Shown here: piece after piece, positions 32,883 through 37,311 of the stretch
How the letters are laid out: every line of letters begins with the position of its first letter
Position numbering within the stretch: position 1 is the stretch's first letter
Assembly: GCA_902771725.1 (NCBI GenBank)
Contig: CACXXT010000024.1
Span: 1 to 37,311 of the forward strand
Direction: 5' to 3'
Source of the DNA: an uncultured Bacteroidales bacterium
Lineage (GTDB): Bacteria; Bacteroidota; Bacteroidia; Bacteroidales; Bacteroidaceae
Length of the DNA: 37,311 nt
The notes under the pieces: generated by a model
What the model was told of the DNA's origin: nothing
The model's database searches: none
What the model saw: the letters and a program-made list of their open reading frames with translations, nothing else
Position numbers and translations under genes: made by a program

Positions 32883-34991
32883 ATGAAATGCTTTGCCTCG
32901 ACCATTGTCTTGGCACTGACAGCGCTGACCTCTCAGGCCAGCGCTTTCGTTTTAGCGGGGCACTCGACTCTCCGTGTTTCCCTGGACAAGGGCTTTGAGC
33001 CCGTTGTAGCCACGGCCTTCGACCTTGTCTGTTCCGACCTTCAGCGCGTGATGGATGTATCCGCACAGCTGACTAAAGATGAGCCTCAGGTCATCATCGG
33101 TTCCGTGCAAGGTTCTGATGTAGTCGCCCTGAAAGCATCGGGCGTGGATCTGGCTCCTCTGTATGAGGAAGGTCAGGCGTTCATTATTGCCACCAATGAT
33201 ATGGGTCAGCTCGTGATTGCAGGCAGCGATGACCTGGGCACGGCATATGGCCTGATGGAATTCTCGCGTTTGCTGGGCGTCTCGCCTCTCGTCTGGTGGG
33301 CCGACGTAGATCCTGAGCAGATTTCTCAGCTTCAGGTGCCTGACGGCTACTACAACCATCAGTCGCCCTACGTCAGCTTCCGAGGCATCCACGTCACCGA
33401 CATCGAGTGGGGCCTACAGGCCTGGATCACCCGCACGTTCGACCCCTCTGGTGCTTACACGATTGACCAGAAGACCGCTCGCAACATCTTTGAACTCCTC
33501 CTGCGCCTGCGCGCCAACGTGTTCTGGTCTCCGGAGGACGATTCCTCTCGCGCTTTCTTTGCCTCAGCAGAGGGTAAGGCGTTGGCTCAGGCCTACGGCA
33601 TCTACCTCGGCACGGACACGAAGAACGCCATCGATTTCCCGGGACTGGACCAGCCTCTTATGTGTGAGGACGATGGTTTTGGTTACCTTCGTCATTTCCC
33701 CTCAGAAGCAGAGCGCCAGCAGGATCGCGGTTGCGGAGTCTATTATCATGCCAACTTCAGCGGTGGGCCTCACGAATACCTCTGGCAGGGTACTGCCAGT
33801 CCCTTCCTCATGTTCCAGCAGCTCAGCGAAGCCTATTATCATGGAGCCTATCGCCTCTGGGTGCTTAATGTGGGCGACATCAAACCCTGCGAGTACCTGC
33901 TATCGCTGTTCACGGACATGGCCTGGGATCTGGGAGCGGTTCGTGAGCTCAGCATCGGGCGCCACCTCGAAGAGTTTTTTGCGCAGACCATAGGGCGCGA
34001 CGTAGCTCGCCTGATTTCCATCTACATGAAGGAATTCTACCACCTCTCGTTCCAGCGCAAGCCAGAGCATCTGGCAGGCACTCGGACGGAGGAGGCCCTC
34101 GACGGCACCACCGACTGGAATACCATCCACGACATGCCCTGGAGCGAGAAGCGTATTCGCCATCGCCTGGGCCGTTATGACCTCATGCGTAAGAATGTCC
34201 TTTGGGTGGCCGATTCCGTTCGGCGCACCCATCCCTCGCGCTACGATGCCTACTTCGAATTGGTGGAGTATCCCGTCATCACCGTATGTGACCAGAACCA
34301 GAAATTCCTGATGGCCCAGCTGGCTCGCCATGGGCGTCCGTGGCTTTCGCGCGAGAGCGTGGCGGACACCTGGCGGCGTAGTGACTTGGCACACAACCAC
34401 ATCCAGTCCCTCACCCAGCAGTACAATGCTCTTCGCAACAACAAGTGGCAGGGCATCATGAGCAGTAACCCAGCTGGGCGTCAGGTCTTCCAGCCTGTTC
34501 CTCATACTCAGGTGCAGGGCAGCCTGCCCACCGATCCATCCGTCATAGCCTCGTTCTACGGAGCCAGCTACCATGCTTCCAGTTTCTCTGGCGGCAGCGT
34601 CCTCGACCCTGTGCTTGGTCTGGGTGCCAGTATCCGGGCCATGCCGGTTCCCAAGGACTGCAACGTGACCTATAAATTCAAGCACAACTACGGTCAGGCC
34701 AAGTCCACCGTTGTGTTGTTGCGCGTGCTGCCCACGCATCCCATCGAGGCAGAGCAGCGTTTCACGCTCTCGCTGGACGGCAGCGAGCCTCAGACCTACA
34801 CCTACGACACGGAGGTGGGCACCGAGCAGTGGAAGCGCAATGTGCTGCGCAACTATGCCGTGGTGGTGGCCCGCTTGCCTATTACTCAGGCCACAGGCGA
34901 ACACCAGCTGGTGGTCAGCGCCCTGGACGATGGCGTGGTCATCGACGAGGTCTTCGTCTTTCCCGCCTCGCAAGTCGTCATGGAGCAGTAA
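32883..34991 (+). CDS. GH115-like protein lacking a central block
   Basis: The protein has 702 residues from the ATG at 32883, which gives a clean signal peptide (ending SQASA); the ATG 15 bases upstream is less likely. Segments fit GH115 alpha-glucuronidases: LVIAGSDDLGTAYGLMEFSRLLGVSPLVWWADV (about 110-142), VSFRGIHVTDIEWGL, FELLLRLRANVFW, YGIYLGT, then LMCEDDGFGYLRHFP (259-273), CGVYYHANFSGGPHEYLW, LWVLNVGDIKPCEYLLSLFTDMAW (326-349) and a GH115 C-terminal-like domain (about 540-700). Between GTDTKNAI (244-250) and LMCEDD only about 8 residues remain, where family members usually carry about a hundred residues starting HHEP. It is also shorter than usual (over 800). Activity may be lost or changed. 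It lies between secG and ffh. Confidence 0.75.
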   Translation: MKCFASTIVLALTALTSQASAFVLAGHSTLRVSLDKGFEPVVATAFDLVCSDLQRVMDVSAQLTKDEPQVIIGSVQGSDVVALKASGVDLAPLYEEGQAFIIATNDMGQLVIAGSDDLGTAYGLMEFSRLLGVSPLVWWADVDPEQISQLQVPDGYYNHQSPYVSFRGIHVTDIEWGLQAWITRTFDPSGAYTIDQKTARNIFELLLRLRANVFWSPEDDSSRAFFASAEGKALAQAYGIYLGTDTKNAIDFPGLDQPLMCEDDGFGYLRHFPSEAERQQDRGCGVYYHANFSGGPHEYLWQGTASPFLMFQQLSEAYYHGAYRLWVLNVGDIKPCEYLLSLFTDMAWDLGAVRELSIGRHLEEFFAQTIGRDVARLISIYMKEFYHLSFQRKPEHLAGTRTEEALDGTTDWNTIHDMPWSEKRIRHRLGRYDLMRKNVLWVADSVRRTHPSRYDAYFELVEYPVITVCDQNQKFLMAQLARHGRPWLSRESVADTWRRSDLAHNHIQSLTQQYNALRNNKWQGIMSSNPAGRQVFQPVPHTQVQGSLPTDPSVIASFYGASYHASSFSGGSVLDPVLGLGASIRAMPVPKDCNVTYKFKHNYGQAKSTVVLLRVLPTHPIEAEQRFTLSLDGSEPQTYTYDTEVGTEQWKRNVLRNYAVVVARLPITQATGEHQLVVSALDDGVVIDEVFVFPASQVVMEQ

Positions 34992-35023
34992 TGTAACGTA
35001 TACAAAGACAATAGAATACCCTT

Positions 35024-36349
35024 ATGTTTGAAAATCTATCCGAACGCCTTGAACGTTCCTTCAAAATCCTGAAGGGCGAAGGCAGAATCACAGAAATCAA
35101 CGTCGCCGAGACTCTGAAAGATGTGCGCCGTGCACTCCTCGATGCCGACGTTAACTATAAGGTGGCCAAGCAGTTCACCGACACCGTTAAGCAGAAAGCC
35201 CTCGGGCAGAATGTCCTCACCGCCGTGAAGCCGCAGCAGATGATGGTGAAGATTGTACACGACGAGCTGGCTCTGCTCATGGGCGGCGAGACGGCAGAAC
35301 TGCAGCTGAAGGGTCATCCCGCCGTCATCCTCATGGCAGGTCTGAACGGTGCGGGTAAGACCACCTTCGCCGGCAAGCTGGCCAATATGTTGAAGAACAA
35401 GAAAGCCCGCCGTCCTCTGCTGGCCGCCTGCGACGTCTACCGTCCTGCTGCCGTGGAACAGCTGCGTGTGCTGGGCGAGCAGATCGGTGTGCCCGTCTAC
35501 ATGGAACCGGATAACCAGGACCCCGTGCAGATTGCCCTCAATGCCATCCACGAGGCGAAGGCCAAGAGCTACGACACCGTGATTGTCGACACGGCAGGCC
35601 GTCTGGCCATCGACGAGAAGTTGATGCAGGAGATTGCCGCCATCAAGGAGGCCATCAACCCCGACGAGACTCTCTTCGTAGTCGATGCCATGACGGGTCA
35701 GGACGCCGTGAACACAGCAAAGGAGTTCAACGACCGGCTGGACTACACGGGCGTTGTGCTCACCAAGCTGGATGGCGACACCCGCGGCGGTGCAGCCCTC
35801 TCTATCCGCACCGTGGTGGACAAACCCATCAAGTTCGTGGGCACGGGTGAGAAGATGGAGGCCATCGACCCCTTCCATCCAGCCCGTATGGCCGACCGCA
35901 TCCTTGGCATGGGTGATATTGTCAGCCTTGTGGAGCGTGCGCAGGAGCAGTACGACGAGGAAGAGGCCCGGCGCCTGGAGAAGAAAATCCGCAAGAATCA
36001 GTTTGATTTCAACGATTTCTATGCTCAGATCCAGCAAATCAAGAAAATGGGTAACATCAAGGACCTTGCTTCGATGATTCCCGGTGTGGGCAAGGCGTTG
36101 AAGGACATCGATATCGACGACGATGCTTTCAAGGGTATCGAGGCCATCATCCTTTCAATGACTCCCTACGAGCGTACGCATCCCGAGTGCCTGAACACCA
36201 GCCGCCGCCAGCGCATCGCCCGTGGATCGGGTACGGACATCCAGCAGGTCAACCGCCTCATCAAGCAGTTCGACCAGACGCGTAAGATGATGAAGATGGT
36301 CACCAATCCCAAGATGGCGCAGATGATGGCAAAGATGCCAAAGAGGTAA
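35024..36349 (+). CDS. ffh: signal recognition particle protein Ffh
   Basis: The protein has 441 residues. The N domain (1-90) is followed by the SRP GTPase G domain with P-loop GLNGAGKTTFAGKLA (106-120), DTAGRL (189-194), TKLDGDTRGGAALS (247-260) and GTGEKMEAIDPFHP, and a Met-rich M domain (about 300-441, KMMKMVTNPKMAQMMAKMPKR) that binds 4.5S RNA and signal sequences. It delivers nascent membrane proteins to the SecYEG/YidC machinery at the inner membrane. It starts 32 bp after the GH115-like stop, with no obvious promoter between. Confidence 0.98.
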   Translation: MFENLSERLERSFKILKGEGRITEINVAETLKDVRRALLDADVNYKVAKQFTDTVKQKALGQNVLTAVKPQQMMVKIVHDELALLMGGETAELQLKGHPAVILMAGLNGAGKTTFAGKLANMLKNKKARRPLLAACDVYRPAAVEQLRVLGEQIGVPVYMEPDNQDPVQIALNAIHEAKAKSYDTVIVDTAGRLAIDEKLMQEIAAIKEAINPDETLFVVDAMTGQDAVNTAKEFNDRLDYTGVVLTKLDGDTRGGAALSIRTVVDKPIKFVGTGEKMEAIDPFHPARMADRILGMGDIVSLVERAQEQYDEEEARRLEKKIRKNQFDFNDFYAQIQQIKKMGNIKDLASMIPGVGKALKDIDIDDDAFKGIEAIILSMTPYERTHPECLNTSRRQRIARGSGTDIQQVNRLIKQFDQTRKMMKMVTNPKMAQMMAKMPKR

Positions 36350-36391
36350 AGCAGCGCTGCGCGAGGTTTCTAGTTCAAGGTTTAAGGATGT

Positions 36392-36468
36392 AAGTTTAAT
36401 GGGAACACCATAACCTTAGACGATAGACAACGCTCATAGCAGAGGTATATACATCAAACATTAAACTT
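36392..36468. promoter_or_regulatory. inverted repeat in the ffh-folD gap
   Basis: AAGTTTAATG (36392-36401) and CATTAAACTT (36459-36468) are 10-bp perfect inverted repeats 57 bases apart, upstream of folD. A second dyad, CATTAG-A-CTAATG (36473-36485), includes the folD start codon. No clear TAnnTTTG element was found in the 133-bp gap. Confidence 0.4.
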
Positions 36469-36482
36469 TAAACATTAGACTA

Positions 36483-37311
36483 ATGACGCTAATTGACGGC
36501 AAAGCCACAGCTGCCACCATCAAGGCAGAAATCAAGCAGGAGGTAGAGCGCATCGTCGCCGCAGGCGGCAAGCGCCCCCATCTGGCAGCCATCCTCGTGG
36601 GTCACGACGGCGGCTCCGAGACGTATGTAAATAATAAGGTACGCGCGTGCGCGGAGTGTGGATTCCAGAGCACCCTGCTGCGTTTCGAGGACGACATCAC
36701 CGAGTCGGCGCTGCTGGCAGAGGTGCAGAAGCTGAACGAGGATGCCAGCGTGGATGGCTTCATCGTGCAGCTGCCCCTGCCGCGTCACATCTCCGAGCAG
36801 CGTGTCATCGAGGCCATTGACTATCGTAAGGATGTCGACGGCTTCCATCCCATCAATGTCGGTCGTATGGCCATAGGCCTGCCGGCTTTCGTCAGTGCCA
36901 CCCCCAAAGGCATTCTGGAGCTCTTGCGCCGCTATGATGTAGAGACGTCGGGTAGGAAATGCGTGATTCTCGGCCGCTCGAACATCGTGGGCAAGCCCAT
37001 GACCCAGCTGATGATGCAAAAGGGTGTCGACGCCACCGTCACCGTGTGCCACTCGCGCTCCAAGACCCTGAAGGAGGAGTGTCTTCAGGCCGACATCATC
37101 ATCGCTGCTATCGGTCAGCCCGCTTTCCTCAAGGGTGATATGGTCAAGCCAGGAGTGGTGATCATCGATGTAGGCACGACGCGCGTGCCTGATGCTTCAC
37201 GCAAGAGCGGTTTCCGTCTTCAGGGCGATGTGGACTTCGAGGCCGTGGCACCCCAGGCTTCCAAGATTACCCCCGTGCCCGGTGGTGTGGGTCCCATGAC
37301 CATCTGTATGC
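36483..37311 (+). CDS. folD: bifunctional methylenetetrahydrofolate dehydrogenase/cyclohydrolase FolD (3' end cut)
   Basis: The first 276 codons are present; the gene runs off the window. It starts [17 protein letters not shown] and carries the FolD signatures: [18 protein letters not shown] with the catalytic Lys52, [40 protein letters not shown] (the NAD(P)-binding loop) and the final [13 protein letters not shown]. FolD interconverts 5,10-methylene-, methenyl- and 10-formyl-tetrahydrofolate in one-carbon metabolism in the cytoplasm. It follows ffh on the same strand. Confidence 0.97.
   Translation, partial: MTLIDGKATAATIKAEIKQEVERIVAAGGKRPHLAAILVGHDGGSETYVNNKVRACAECGFQSTLLRFEDDITESALLAEVQKLNEDASVDGFIVQLPLPRHISEQRVIEAIDYRKDVDGFHPINVGRMAIGLPAFVSATPKGILELLRRYDVETSGRKCVILGRSNIVGKPMTQLMMQKGVDATVTVCHSRSKTLKEECLQADIIIAAIGQPAFLKGDMVKPGVVIIDVGTTRVPDASRKSGFRLQGDVDFEAVAPQASKITPVPGGVGPMTICM

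Overview
The window looks like chromosomal DNA from a Bacteroidales member, probably Prevotella-like. Evidence: several intergenic TAnnTTTG (-7) promoter elements typical of Bacteroidota, lipoproteins, a T9SS-type C-terminal domain, GH92/GH109/GH115-like enzymes, DUF3078/DUF4837/DUF4922 families, and the gene run rlmN - DUF4837 - pdxA - sigma-54 activator - lptE - TPR - secG. The genus assignment is inference. No phage, transposon, CRISPR array or tRNA was seen.

Layout. Positions 1-98 hold the 3' end of a 5S rRNA gene and its terminator. From 142 to 16275 all genes are on the minus strand. In transcription order they are a DUF3078 outer-membrane-type protein, yihA, yidC, an S9 peptidase lipoprotein, an MFS transporter, a 1446-residue CotH/lamin-tail surface protein, a YqiA-like hydrolase, a YjbH-like barrel protein, a small lipoprotein and a SprT-like metalloprotein. 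A sugar-kinase-like gene (16452-17324, plus) diverges from the DUF3078 gene. A 400-bp convergent gap (17325-17724) holds hairpins, two minus-strand terminators and a candidate small RNA. The minus-strand pair at 17725-23821 is a GH92 alpha-mannosidase behind a three-part fusion (glycosyltransferase 2, DUF4922 HIT-like, SpoIID/LytB). From 23981 to the end all genes are on the plus strand: a GH109-like enzyme, a Bax-inhibitor-1-like membrane protein, then rlmN, DUF4837, pdxA, the sigma-54 activator, lptE, TPR, secG, a GH115-like protein, ffh and folD (cut by the window edge).

Themes. Envelope biogenesis dominates: YidC, SecG and Ffh for membrane insertion and secretion, LptE for LPS export, SpoIID for peptidoglycan, and secreted glycosidases for glycan use. 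The main points for a second look are: (1) short GC-rich palindromes lying between genes and also in frame inside three protein genes, including a 26-nt near-identical pair in the adjacent yidC and S9 peptidase genes; (2) the GT2-DUF4922-SpoIID fusion coupled to GH92; (3) a full-match sigma-54 promoter (25581-25596) upstream of the Bax-inhibitor-like gene, about 4 kb from a sigma-54 activator gene; (4) hairpins starting at or near predicted transcription starts; (5) a candidate small RNA of about 85 nt; (6) a GH115-like protein that appears to lack a central catalytic block.
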